Shown here one piece after another: positions 17,937 through 26,401 of a stretch of DNA of 64,000 nucleotides. This stretch comes from Cognaticolwellia aestuarii. GTDB lineage: Bacteria > Pseudomonadota > Gammaproteobacteria > Enterobacterales > Alteromonadaceae. The position numbers and the translations under genes are program-made. How positions within the stretch are numbered: the stretch's first letter is position 1; every line of letters begins with the position of its first letter. The stretch spans positions 124,001 through 188,000 of the forward strand of contig NZ_MUZV01000005.1 in the NCBI RefSeq assembly GCF_002000025.1, given 5' to 3'. A model generated the notes under the pieces. The model had not been told where the DNA came from, did not search any database, and saw only the letters and a list, made by a program, of their open reading frames with translations.

Positions 17937-18302
17937 ATGCAAAATCGACGTCAATTTACTCGCGTACTCTTTTCCATGCAAGCAAAACTATCTTTAAGCG
18001 AAGAACAGTTTGAAGTAAAAGTACATGATATTTCCTTAAACGGTGCATTGCTTTATTTTGATTGCCAAGGTTTAACACTGACACGTCAACTCGGCCTACT
18101 ATCATTTCAACTTGATAATAATGACAGCGCAATTACTATGGATATTGCGGTAGTCCATCAAGAAGGTAATGAAATTGGAGTGCAATGTAATGCTATTGAT
18201 ATCGACAGCGTTAGTTTATTGCGACGCTTAATAGAGCTCAATTTAGGTGACGATGAACAACTTCATAAAGAACTATCGCAGTTAACCCGTATTGAAGATT
18301 AA
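17937..18302 (+). CDS. PilZ-domain protein (likely c-di-GMP receptor)
   Basis: This 121-residue protein is a single PilZ domain. The N-terminal RRQFTR supplies the RxxxR motif, and DISLNG supplies the (D/N)xSxxG motif, so the c-di-GMP contacts are complete. PilZ proteins pass the c-di-GMP signal to motility or matrix targets; the target is unknown. It lies between ettA and the gcvR-like gene, each with its own spacing, and no operon is obvious (43 bp to the next gene). Confidence 0.88.
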   Translation: MQNRRQFTRVLFSMQAKLSLSEEQFEVKVHDISLNGALLYFDCQGLTLTRQLGLLSFQLDNNDSAITMDIAVVHQEGNEIGVQCNAIDIDSVSLLRRLIELNLGDDEQLHKELSQLTRIED

Positions 18303-18345
18303 CCAACAGTAACCTCTTCTCATTTTTATTTTCAAAGGACTTATC

Positions 18346-18843
18346 ATGAATCACCTTATCATTTCTTTTATCACTGCGGATCGTCCCGGTATAGTAAAAA
18401 CCTTATCTGACTTGATCACTCAACATAAAGGGAACTGGAAAAAATCCAGCTTACATCAAATGTCTGGCGTGTTTGCAGGTGTTATTGAGATTTCAGTCCC
18501 TGCTGATAACTCACAAGCGTTATCTGATCAACTTATGGCATTAGATGGCTTTAAAATGCAAGTTGAGCTTGTTCAGCAGCATGATTCAGCACCAGGAACC
18601 TTACTTGTTTTAGAGTTAACCGCAAACGATAGAGTTGGGATAGTACAAGAAATTTCATCTACAATTCATCAACATGGTGGTAATTTGCTCAAACTAGTCA
18701 GTACAGAAGAAATAGCGCCACATGCAGGCCATGCGCTATTTAAAGCAAAAGTCACCATTACGGCCGACGAAAAAGCACTTGATACTATGATTGATGCGCT
18801 TGAAAACTTAGCAGATGACTTGATGGTAGATATTTCTCGCTAA
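18346..18843 (+). CDS. gcvR: GcvR-like protein with two ACT domains
   Basis: This 165-residue protein has two ACT domains (about 1-80 and 85-165), each starting with an aromatic/aliphatic strand and a DRPGIVK or DRVGIVQ loop. This is the layout of GcvR, which in E. coli binds GcvA to repress the glycine cleavage operon when glycine is scarce. The family also includes ACT proteins of unknown role, so the symbol is tentative. AAAGGACTTATC just ahead of the ATG is a good ribosome site. A copy of the small inverted-repeat element begins 53 bp downstream. Confidence 0.8.
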   Translation: MNHLIISFITADRPGIVKTLSDLITQHKGNWKKSSLHQMSGVFAGVIEISVPADNSQALSDQLMALDGFKMQVELVQQHDSAPGTLLVLELTANDRVGIVQEISSTIHQHGGNLLKLVSTEEIAPHAGHALFKAKVTITADEKALDTMIDALENLADDLMVDISR

Positions 18844-18896
18844 GTAATTAATAGCAATGGATATTCGTAACATAGAATATTTAAAAAGCCTACTTA

Positions 18897-19072
18897 ACCT
18901 GAACTCTGGATAATGAGTGCTTGATATTCAAGTGAATCAAAAGCTTAGGTGGCAAAGTAAATGCTATAGCAAGGTGAACATCACCAATTGGCATCTCATC
19001 AATGCTTCATTTTATGCATTATCTGCGTTAAAACGCAGGATTGAGCAAGTGCTGCTTATCCTGAATTTAGGT
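18897..19072 (+). mobile_element. Small inverted-repeat element, copy 2, 176 bp
   Basis: The left end is ACCTGAACTCTGGATAA; the right end is a partly decayed inverted copy (TTATCCTGAATTTAGGT). It is flanked by TACTTA on both sides (18891-18896 and 19073-19078), a different hexamer from copies 1 and 3, which supports real target duplication. The first 95 bp are almost identical to copy 1 in reverse. An internal 67-codon ORF running through it is not credible. Confidence 0.87.
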
Positions 19073-19147
19073 TACTTAACATCGAGTTCTGAACATCGCT
19101 GCTTCTTCACATCCTTGTGAGCGCAGCATACCATTCGTCCTGAACAT

Positions 19148-19185
19148 AAAAGTCCGCAATCATTACTGAATGCGGACTTCTTTTA
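19148..19185 (-). terminator. Terminator after pstS
   Basis: AAGTCCGCA/TGCGGACTT stem, 12-nt loop, with a T-rich stretch on both sides. It lies 57 bp past the pstS stop. Confidence 0.8.
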
Positions 19186-19241
19186 TCGGTTTTAGCTGTT
19201 GTGTCACTAAAATTTATTAGCTAACACTTATTAGCTAATAT

Positions 19242-20207
19242 TTATAAACTTAAACCTAACTTTTTAAATTCTTTTTCGACAACTGATGCTGGCAATGGAA
19301 TATAACCATCTTTTTCTACAATTTTTTGGCCTGATTTAGATAAAACCATTTTCAAAAACTCAGCTTCCATAGGCGCTAAAGGTTTATTTGGATGTTTATT
19401 AACATAAACATATAAAAAGCGAGATAATGGATACTTTTTAGAAATAGCATTTTCCATGCTAGCTTCAACGAAGTTATCGCCTTTTTTCGCTAATGGTAAA
19501 GCTCTGACACCCGAGGTTTTATAACCAATACCTGAATAACCAATACCATTTAATGACGCTGACACTGATTGTACAACCGATGCTGAACCTGGTTGCTCAT
19601 TAACACTGTTTTTAAAGTCACCTTTACAAAGTGCTTTCTTTTTAAAGTAACCGTAAGTTCCTGATACTGAGTTACGACCGTATAACTGCACATCCTTACC
19701 TGTCCAATCACCCGTTAAGCCTAAGTCGCCCCAACGATCGACATCTTTTGCTGCACCACATTTGCGGTTGTTTGAAAAAATCGCGTCAACTTGGTCGATA
19801 CGCAGGCCTTTAATTGGGTTATCTTTATGAACAAAAACCGCTAAAGCATCAATAGCAACACGCACTGCTGTTGGCTTGTAACCATAGCGCTTCTCAAAAG
19901 CCTCTATTTCACGAGACTTCATTTTACGGCTCATTGGCCCAAGATTTGAAGTTGCTTCAGTTAATGCTGGTGGCGCAGTAGATGAACCCGCAGCTTGAAT
20001 TTGTACATTTACATTGGGATAAGTGCGTTTAAACTCTTCCGCCCAAAAGGTCATCATATTAGCTAAAGTATCAGAGCCAACAGATGAAACATTGCCCGAT
20101 ACACCACTTACTTTTTTGTACTCTGGTAAATCGCTATCTAGGGCAAATGCCGAGAAGCTAATAAGACTTGATAAACCGATAACGCCTAATGCACGTTTTA
20201 AACTCAT
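19242..20207 (-). CDS. pstS: Phosphate ABC transporter substrate-binding protein PstS
   Basis: This 321-residue protein has a signal peptide (about 1-22, [22 protein letters not shown]) and the periplasmic PstS-type domain. Phosphate-contact motifs are [19 protein letters not shown] and [14 protein letters not shown]. It delivers phosphate to PstCAB. It is not with pstCAB but sits near phoR-phoB, with its own Pho box. Both flanks carry a copy of the small inverted-repeat element, and its terminator follows. TTACTCTCC on the plus strand (GGAGAG on the coding strand) just before the ATG is a strong ribosome site. Confidence 0.95.
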   Translation of the reverse strand: MSLKRALGVIGLSSLISFSAFALDSDLPEYKKVSGVSGNVSSVGSDTLANMMTFWAEEFKRTYPNVNVQIQAAGSSTAPPALTEATSNLGPMSRKMKSREIEAFEKRYGYKPTAVRVAIDALAVFVHKDNPIKGLRIDQVDAIFSNNRKCGAAKDVDRWGDLGLTGDWTGKDVQLYGRNSVSGTYGYFKKKALCKGDFKNSVNEQPGSASVVQSVSASLNGIGYSGIGYKTSGVRALPLAKKGDNFVEASMENAISKKYPLSRFLYVYVNKHPNKPLAPMEAEFLKMVLSKSGQKIVEKDGYIPLPASVVEKEFKKLGLSL

Positions 20208-20244
20208 GTTACTCTCCGATGAGAACTGTAATTAATTTGCCAAC

Positions 20245-20300
20245 ACTATATAAAGTGAATATGACAATAATAAGTAAAGTTTGTGACACTTATATTACAG
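20245..20300 (-). promoter_or_regulatory. Pho box array and -10 box of pstS
   Basis: On the minus strand CTGTAAT (20300), GTGTCAC (20289) and TTGTCAT (20267) start at multiples of 11 bp; the unit at 20278 is degenerate. TATAGT at 20245-20250 lies 10 bp beyond the last unit. The spacing is what PhoB uses. Copy 3 of the small element ends its conserved arm 31 bp further upstream. Confidence 0.82.
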
Positions 20301-20330
20301 ACATCATAAAAATGTCATTGTTATTACATA

Positions 20331-20559
20331 ACCTGAACTCTGGACAATGAGTGTTTGGTATTCAATTGAATCAAATACTTAGATGATAAAACAAATACTA
20401 TAGTAAGGTAAACATCACTAATAGACACCATCAATGCTTCATTTTATGCCATTTCCAAGGTAAAACGCTTATCAATAGCGCGCTATTTATCGACGTTTTA
20501 ACGCAGATAATGGGTTAAAAGGGAGGATTGAGCACCCGCTGCTTATCCAGAGTTCAGGT
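20331..20559 (+). mobile_element. Small inverted-repeat element, copy 3, 229 bp
   Basis: The ends ACCTGAACTCTGGACAA and TTATCCAGAGTTCAGGT are inverted. TACATA flanks both sides (20325-20330 and 20560-20565). It is the longest copy, with an extra palindromic middle centred on TAGCGCGCTA (20476-20485). It has the same orientation as copy 2 and lies directly upstream of the pstS promoter. Confidence 0.88.
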
Positions 20560-20700
20560 TACATAAATAAAAGTGCTGAAAAAAGCACAAAAACACTATG
20601 AAATTTTCAGGTTCAAAAGTAGGTAATTTACTGGTTTAACGCCATTTGGTAGCTGTGAACTAAAGTGTTTTGGGAAGTGAGCTGGATTGAATAGTTAGTC

Positions 20701-20730
20701 AAAAATAATATGGAGACAGCCGTCTCCATA
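20701..20730 (-). terminator. Terminator after phoR
   Basis: TATGGAGAC/GTCTCCATA perfect stem, 4-nt loop, then TTATTTTT on the minus strand. Confidence 0.8.
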
Positions 20731-20736
20731 AGTAAT

Positions 20737-22032
20737 TTATTCATCTACCATAGCGGTGAAATAGATAATAAACTCACTACCTTTTTGCCACTCGCTTTCA
20801 ATAGACAGTTCCGCGTTATGATGATTCAAAACATGCTTAACAATTGCTAAACCTAATCCTGAGCCGCCGGTATTACGAGAACGAGACATATCTACCCGGA
20901 AAAAGCGCTCAGTTAAACGATTAACATGCTCTGGCTTAATACCTGGGCCATTATCTTTAACACTAAAGCGTATTTTATTGCCGTCGTTAGATAAAGTAAC
21001 ATCAATAACACCACCAGCAGGCGTGTAGGCAATAGCATTAGAAATTAAGTTCATGCAGGCACTTTTTAATTCATGCTCATTACCGCTAATAAAAATATCA
21101 GGTGAAATATAGTCATTAATAGTATGGCCTTTCTCTTGATTTAACCATTGTACATCTTCAACAATGGTTAAAATTAAACGAGATAAATCAACTTGCTGAT
21201 GGCTATCATCTTCAACATTGTTTTCAATTCTTGATAATACCAGTAACTGCTCAACTAACCTGTCCATGCGAGAAACTTGTGTTTCTATCGTCGAAAATGC
21301 TTTTTGCCAATGGGGCTCAAGGCTTGAACCACTACTTTGCACCATTTCTACATAGCCACGCACCACAGTTAAAGGGGTTTTCAGTTCATGCGAAACATTA
21401 GCAACAAAATCTCGACGCATTTCTTCTAACCGCTGTATTTTACTAATATCACGTGCCAGTAATAAAATTTGGTCACTACCGTAAGCCATCATACGCAGTT
21501 CAAGCTGTAGCTCATTATTTATTGGCGAAATAATTAAACACGGACTGTCGTAATTACCGCCATTAACGTATTTAGCAAACTCAGGAAAACGGATCAAATT
21601 ATCAATACGCTGACCAACATCACTAGGCCAACGAACACCTAAAAGTTGTGACGCCTTTTTATTACCCCATAAAATAGTCAACTCGGTTGAAAGCACTAAT
21701 GCCGCATCAGGCAGCGCTTCAGCACCATCACGAAACTTTCGAATACGCTCGTTTAATTGCTTTTGTTTTAAACGTTGTTTACGAATACGTCGATATAAGC
21801 CGTCGTATATTCGCCCCCAAATACCATTAGCTTGTGGTGGCGATATTGACTTCCCTTGCCATAACCAATTAATTAACTTAAATAAATGATTGTAATGCCA
21901 TGCAAGTAAACCGATAGATACCGCACTAACAACAAGAAAAGTATGACCGAAAAGGTAACCAATAAAACCACTGACAATAATTACGCTAGCGATACGGCTG
22001 ATGAGTTTTCTAGCAGAGATACGAAAGTACAT
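20737..22032 (-). CDS. phoR: Phosphate regulon sensor histidine kinase PhoR
   Basis: This 431-residue protein has two short N-terminal membrane segments (about 10-48), a linker, a PAS domain (about 95-190, ALPDAALVLSTELTILWGN), the H box VSHELKTPLTVVRGY (His near 213), and an ATPase domain with the N, G1 and G2 boxes (NLISNAIAYTP, DNGPGI, GGSGLGLAIVKH). There is almost no periplasmic loop, as in other PhoR proteins that sense through PstSCAB-PhoU. It phosphorylates PhoB under phosphate limitation. phoB lies 269 bp upstream, a wider gap than usual for phoBR. Confidence 0.95.
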   Translation of the reverse strand: MYFRISARKLISRIASVIIVSGFIGYLFGHTFLVVSAVSIGLLAWHYNHLFKLINWLWQGKSISPPQANGIWGRIYDGLYRRIRKQRLKQKQLNERIRKFRDGAEALPDAALVLSTELTILWGNKKASQLLGVRWPSDVGQRIDNLIRFPEFAKYVNGGNYDSPCLIISPINNELQLELRMMAYGSDQILLLARDISKIQRLEEMRRDFVANVSHELKTPLTVVRGYVEMVQSSGSSLEPHWQKAFSTIETQVSRMDRLVEQLLVLSRIENNVEDDSHQQVDLSRLILTIVEDVQWLNQEKGHTINDYISPDIFISGNEHELKSACMNLISNAIAYTPAGGVIDVTLSNDGNKIRFSVKDNGPGIKPEHVNRLTERFFRVDMSRSRNTGGSGLGLAIVKHVLNHHNAELSIESEWQKGSEFIIYFTAMVDE

Positions 22033-22042
22033 AAATTAGTCA

Positions 22043-22066
22043 TTAACCTGAATGCGGGATAAGGAG
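22043..22066 (+). repeat. Possible degenerate single end of the small inverted-repeat element
   Basis: TAACCTGAATGCGGGATAAGG resembles the element end TAACCTGAACTCTGGATAATG, with about five mismatches. No partner end was found before phoB. It may be a decayed solo end in the phoB-phoR gap, or chance. Confidence 0.35.
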
Positions 22067-22232
22067 TATTCGAACATCTAGTTTAACACCTTTGTTTTTA
22101 ATAATTTACACTGAATCATTAAATAATTTTGTTCGCTGTACTGGCAAAGTAAAAAAACAATAACACACGCTTTTTGTGTTTTAACCCAAGCTTATTTATA
22201 TGGTGAGTATTGGACACTACTAATAAATACTT

Positions 22233-22258
22233 AGCAAGCACGAAAAATAATGCTTGCT
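22233..22258 (-). promoter_or_regulatory. Hairpin between phoB and phoR
   Basis: AGCAAGCA/TGCTTGCT perfect stem with a 10-nt A-rich loop, 44 bp past the phoB stop. It lacks a good T-run on the minus strand, so it may be a weak terminator or an mRNA-processing site rather than a full stop. Confidence 0.45.
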
Positions 22259-22301
22259 GAAAATGGCCTTATAAAACCATGTATTTATGTAGATTTACTG
22301 T

Positions 22302-23003
22302 TTATACGCGATCTTTAATTTTTCCAGAAAAACGATAACCAGAGCCTCTTACCGTTTGAATAAAGTCTTCGTGTCCATCGCCCGCGATTGCTTTACGCAA
22401 ACGTCTGATGTGAACATCTACGGTTCTATCTTCCACATATACATTGGTGCCCCAAACATTATCAAGTAATTGTTCTCGGCTATAAACACGCTCTGTATGG
22501 GTAAGGAAAAAATGCAGTAGGCGAAACTCTGTTGGACCAAGATCTAAGCTTTTATCATTAATGGAAACACGATGCGCAACAGGATCGAGCTTGATACCAT
22601 GAAACTCTATTGATTCTTCTAATGCCGTTGGTGCAACACGTCGAATTACCGCTTTGATACGAGCAATAAGCTCTTTAGGTGAAAACGGTTTAGTAACATA
22701 ATCATCAATACCGGCATCAAAACCTTTTACTTTGTCGTCTTCATCAGCGCGTGCGGTTAGCATAATAATAGGAATAGTACGGGTATATTCATTCTGCTTT
22801 AATGATTTTGCTAACTTTACGCCAGTACCTCCAGGCAACATCCAATCAAGTAAAATTAAATCAGGATACGGCTCTTTAATTTTTGCTTGCGCTTGCTCTA
22901 TGGTCTCAGCTTCAATGGCATTAAAACCATTTTGCTCTAAAACAAAGGTGATCATTTCTCTAATTGGTGCTTCATCTTCGACAACCAAAATTTGTCTATT
23001 CAT
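22302..23003 (-). CDS. phoB: Phosphate response regulator PhoB
   Basis: This 233-residue OmpR-type regulator has a receiver domain (about 1-122) with the phosphorylated Asp in [11 protein letters not shown] and the Lys in YVTKPFSP, and a winged-helix DNA-binding domain (about 130-230, [27 protein letters not shown]). PhoB activates the Pho regulon by binding 11-bp repeats. The start at 23003 ([11 protein letters not shown]) matches PhoB proteins; a longer frame to 23108 would run over the Pho box at 23059-23077 and adds no domain. Autoregulation is therefore likely. Confidence 0.95.
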   Translation of the reverse strand: MNRQILVVEDEAPIREMITFVLEQNGFNAIEAETIEQAQAKIKEPYPDLILLDWMLPGGTGVKLAKSLKQNEYTRTIPIIMLTARADEDDKVKGFDAGIDDYVTKPFSPKELIARIKAVIRRVAPTALEESIEFHGIKLDPVAHRVSINDKSLDLGPTEFRLLHFFLTHTERVYSREQLLDNVWGTNVYVEDRTVDVHIRRLRKAIAGDGHEDFIQTVRGSGYRFSGKIKDRV

Positions 23004-23058
23004 GTATCCATCCTGATGACTAAATATAAAATCTATAGCAAACATTGTGATAAACAAT

Positions 23059-23077
23059 TGTGACATTTTCATGACAG
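23059..23077 (-). promoter_or_regulatory. Pho box upstream of phoB
   Basis: On the minus strand CTGTCAT, four bases, then ATGTCAC: two units 11 bp apart, close to the PhoB consensus. It lies 56-74 bp upstream of the phoB ATG, implying autoactivation. Confidence 0.85.
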
Positions 23078-23356
23078 TCTTTAAATTATTGACACTTTCG
23101 CTATGCAAAGCTATTAAAAAAGCAAAATAAATTTAATCATCATTATTTAACAGAAAAGTAGATAAGATTGGAAAAATAAAACAGCGCAAAATACACGCTG
23201 TTAAAATCACTAAAAACTGAGGGGTACACCTAACCATTAATGAGCACAAACGAATAGTAAGGCTTAAATAAACAGTATTTTGCTTATTTTATCCCCTCAC
23301 TAATTGTACTAACGCTATAGGTTCGTTTTGAGTAAACCAACCTATAACAAAAAACG

Positions 23357-24739
23357 CTAGCCTTTACGCCACGTTGTACCGCCAGCACTATCTTCTAAAA
23401 TAATGTTCAAAGCTGCTAATTTGTCACGCGCATCATCAGCCATCGCCCAATCTTTGTTGGCACGTGCGTCATTGCGTTGTTTAATTAACGCTTCTATTTC
23501 AGCAACATCATCGCTGTCGTCACTGTTACCCTGTAAAAAGTCTTCTGGAGCACTTTGCGCAACACCAAGAACTTCACCAAGTGAAATAAGGATATAGGCT
23601 AACTTTCCAGCCTCTTCACTATCACTTGCCTTAACGCGATTAATTTCTTTGGCGAGCTCAAATAAAACCGGCATAGCTTCTGGGCAATTAAAATCATCGT
23701 CCATGGCTTTTTCGAAACGCTGAACGTACTCATTGCCTTTTAACTCAACCTTAATCGGGGTTACGTCGCGCAAAGCAGTGTAAATTCGCTCTAAACTTGC
23801 TCGCGCCTGGGTTAAATTATCTTGAGAGTAATTTAATTGGCTACGGTAATGGCTTGACGTTAAAAAGAAACGGACACTTTCAGCGTCATATTCATCGAGT
23901 ACACTGCGCAAAGTAAAAAAGTTATTTAAAGATTTTGACATCTTTTCTTTATTAATTTGCACCATACCACCATGCATCCAATAATTAACGTATGGGGTAT
24001 CAAAGGCACAGCATGATTGTGCTATTTCATTTTCGTGATGTGGAAATTGTAAATCTGAGCCGCCACCGTGTATATCAAAATGCTCGCCTAAATGCTTATG
24101 ATTCATCGCTGAACATTCAATGTGCCAACCTGGACGGCCTTTGCCCCAAGGTGAATCCCAGCTAGGTTCGTCAGGCTTTGCCATTTTCCATAGCACAAAA
24201 TCTAGTGGGCTACGTTTAGCTTCGTCAATATCAACACGAGCCCCCGATTGCAACATGTCTAAGTTTTGTAAACTCAACTTGCCGTAATCTTTAAAACTGC
24301 TCACATCAAACATTACATCGCCATTACTGGCGACATACGCGTGCTCTTTTTCCACAAGGCGAGCAACTAATGCAATAATTTCATCCATGTGCCCTGTTAC
24401 GGTAGGCGCAATATCAGGACGCATAATATTAAGATCATCAAAATCTTGATACATTTGCTCTGTCATGCGTAACGTTAAAGCTTCGCAGCTTTCGCCATTT
24501 TCATTAGCGCGCTGGATAATTTTATCATCAACGTCGGTAATATTACGCACATGCGTTAAGTCATAGCCTAAATATTTAAAATAACGGGCGATAATATCAA
24601 AGGCAACATAGGTTCTCGCGTGACCAATATGGCAACGGTCATAAATAGTAATACCGCAAACGTATAAGCCTACCTTGTTGGAAGTGATCGGTTTAAAAAC
24701 TTCTTTTTTCCTGCTTAAGGTATTATAAATCTGCAACAT
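23357..24739 (-). CDS. cysS: Cysteinyl-tRNA synthetase
   Basis: This 460-residue class I synthetase has the HIGH motif ([13 protein letters not shown], about residue 35), the KMSKS loop (KMSKSLNNF, about 265) and zinc ligands Cys28, Cys209 and the HHENE region (CGI..., [13 protein letters not shown]). It charges tRNA-Cys in the cytoplasm. Length and motifs match E. coli CysS (461). It is divergent from ppiB by a 201-bp promoter region. Confidence 0.97.
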   Translation of the reverse strand: MLQIYNTLSRKKEVFKPITSNKVGLYVCGITIYDRCHIGHARTYVAFDIIARYFKYLGYDLTHVRNITDVDDKIIQRANENGESCEALTLRMTEQMYQDFDDLNIMRPDIAPTVTGHMDEIIALVARLVEKEHAYVASNGDVMFDVSSFKDYGKLSLQNLDMLQSGARVDIDEAKRSPLDFVLWKMAKPDEPSWDSPWGKGRPGWHIECSAMNHKHLGEHFDIHGGGSDLQFPHHENEIAQSCCAFDTPYVNYWMHGGMVQINKEKMSKSLNNFFTLRSVLDEYDAESVRFFLTSSHYRSQLNYSQDNLTQARASLERIYTALRDVTPIKVELKGNEYVQRFEKAMDDDFNCPEAMPVLFELAKEINRVKASDSEEAGKLAYILISLGEVLGVAQSAPEDFLQGNSDDSDDVAEIEALIKQRNDARANKDWAMADDARDKLAALNIILEDSAGGTTWRKG

Positions 24740-24940
24740 AACGACGGTTTTTCCTATGTAATATCAATACTTGATTAAATGACGGTATTCTCAACATGAG
24801 AATTATCGCAATTGTACCCCAAGTATTAGCGCGAATCATTAACCTAAAGATATTTGCTGACAAATTTTGCCAAGAAATGTTTTTTTTATTAAGTTACAAT
24901 TTACTTAATAAAATTTCCTTTAGCTTTATGAGTAAAAACA

Positions 24941-25432
24941 ATGATCACATTTAAAACAACCTTAGGCGACATTCAAATTGAGTTAGATTTTGATAACGCA
25001 CCAGTTACAGCAAAAAACTTTCAACAATATGCTGAAGATGGCTTTTACAATGGCACAATTTTTCATCGTGTTATTAAAGGTTTTATGGCGCAAGGTGGCG
25101 GTTTCGCTTCAGGTATGGACGAAAAAGACAGCCGCGAATCAATTCAAAATGAAGCAAACAATGGCTTAAGCAATGCCCGTGGCACACTTGCAATGGCACG
25201 TACACAAGACCCTCATTCTGCATCAGCACAATTTTTTATCAACTTAGCCGATAACGACTTCTTAAACTTTAAAAGTGAAGATGTTCAAGGCTGGGGCTAT
25301 TGTGTATTTGGTAAAGTGGTTGAAGGTATGGATATCGTCGACAAAATGACCTTAGTTGATACCGGTCGTATGGGCTTTCATGATGATGTGCCAAAAGAAG
25401 AAATCATCATTGAAGAGACAATCGTTGCATAA
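24941..25432 (+). CDS. ppiB: Cytoplasmic peptidyl-prolyl cis-trans isomerase B (cyclophilin)
   Basis: This 163-residue protein is a single cyclophilin domain with [13 protein letters not shown], the catalytic-core [13 protein letters not shown] and [14 protein letters not shown]. It has no signal peptide, so it is the cytoplasmic PpiB type that speeds proline isomerisation during folding. It is 24 bp upstream of lpxH on the same strand, the usual ppiB-lpxH arrangement in gammaproteobacteria. The ATG is the only start that fits the family's [11 protein letters not shown] opening. Confidence 0.96.
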   Translation: MITFKTTLGDIQIELDFDNAPVTAKNFQQYAEDGFYNGTIFHRVIKGFMAQGGGFASGMDEKDSRESIQNEANNGLSNARGTLAMARTQDPHSASAQFFINLADNDFLNFKSEDVQGWGYCVFGKVVEGMDIVDKMTLVDTGRMGFHDDVPKEEIIIEETIVA

Positions 25433-25456
25433 CTTGACCTTATCTGGGTTAACGCG

Positions 25457-26224
25457 ATGAGCGAAGTATCTTATTCGAGCGCACAGTCAGCATTAACCTA
25501 CTTTATTGCTGACTTACATCTCGCACAAAACAGGCCTGATATCACGGCCTGTTTTTTGTCATTTTTAAAAAATGAAGCCCCAAAAGCACAAGCCTTATAT
25601 ATTCTAGGGGATTTATTTGAGTATTGGGTTGGCGATGACGATGACAGCACATTTATCGCTGAGATCTCTCAAGCCATAAAAAACCTGTCCGAACTTGATT
25701 GTACAATCTATTTTATTCACGGCAACCGTGACTTCCTGCTTGGTCAGCGCTTCGCTAAACAAGCCGGTATGCAAATACTCCCTGAAGTTACCTTAATTGA
25801 TTTATACAACAAACCTGTTGTTATTATGCATGGCGATACCTTGTGTACACGTGATGTTGGCTATCAAGCCTTTCGTAAAAAATCACGTAGTTGGTGGTGG
25901 CAAGCAATGATAAAAAGCTTACCGTTATTTGTTCGTCGAAAAATTGCCAACAATTACCGCAATCAAAGTGCTAGCGCTACCGCAATGAAATCACAAGATA
26001 TTATGGATGTGACAGATAATGAAGTTATTCATTGTTTAGAACAATATAAAAGTCAGATATTAATTCATGGCCATACTCATCGCCCTGCCGTGCACGACAT
26101 AAAAGCAAATGGGAAAAAAGCACAAAGAATTGTATTAGGAGATTGGTACGAACAAGGTGCTTGGTTAAAAGTAACACCTGACTCAATGGAGTTAATGGAT
26201 AGTCCATTTGAATTAAACAAGTGA
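25457..26224 (+). CDS. lpxH: UDP-2,3-diacylglucosamine diphosphatase LpxH
   Basis: This 255-residue metallophosphoesterase has the five expected motifs: FIADLHL, GDLFEYWVGDD, GNRDFLLG, HGDTLCTRD and HGHTHRP, which bind two Mn ions. LpxH removes UMP from UDP-2,3-diacylglucosamine to give lipid X, an early lipid A step at the inner membrane. The N-terminus is about 10 residues longer than E. coli LpxH (240), and the first strand begins near residue 15 (TYFIADLHL). It is in an operon with ppiB and ends at a bidirectional terminator. Confidence 0.96.
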   Translation: MSEVSYSSAQSALTYFIADLHLAQNRPDITACFLSFLKNEAPKAQALYILGDLFEYWVGDDDDSTFIAEISQAIKNLSELDCTIYFIHGNRDFLLGQRFAKQAGMQILPEVTLIDLYNKPVVIMHGDTLCTRDVGYQAFRKKSRSWWWQAMIKSLPLFVRRKIANNYRNQSASATAMKSQDIMDVTDNEVIHCLEQYKSQILIHGHTHRPAVHDIKANGKKAQRIVLGDWYEQGAWLKVTPDSMELMDSPFELNK

Positions 26225-26305
26225 TAGAAACTTATTTTCTTCCCTAGATTATCTCTTTATTAGATTTAGCCTGCTTTGATATATGATTGCCAAAACATAA
26301 CATAT

Positions 26306-26340
26306 AAAAAAATGCCTGAACTGTCGTTCAGGCATTTTTA
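26306..26340. terminator. Bidirectional terminator between lpxH and the DUF885 gene
   Basis: AAAAATGCCTGAAC/GTTCAGGCATTTTT perfect stem with a 4-nt loop and A/T tracts on both sides, between two convergent genes. Confidence 0.92.
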
Positions 26341-26401
26341 TTTAATGCGAATAAAATAAATATATTAACGCAATACGCTACTCAGGATCTCAAGCCTTTA
26401 G

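Noticed and set aside
18917-19120. 67-codon frame running through the element copy 2.
   Set aside because: It lies inside the inverted-repeat element and is not conserved in the other copies, which have a different middle.
23003-23108. Longer phoB start.
   Set aside because: The extension runs over the Pho box and gives no domain; [11 protein letters not shown] at 23003 is the normal start.
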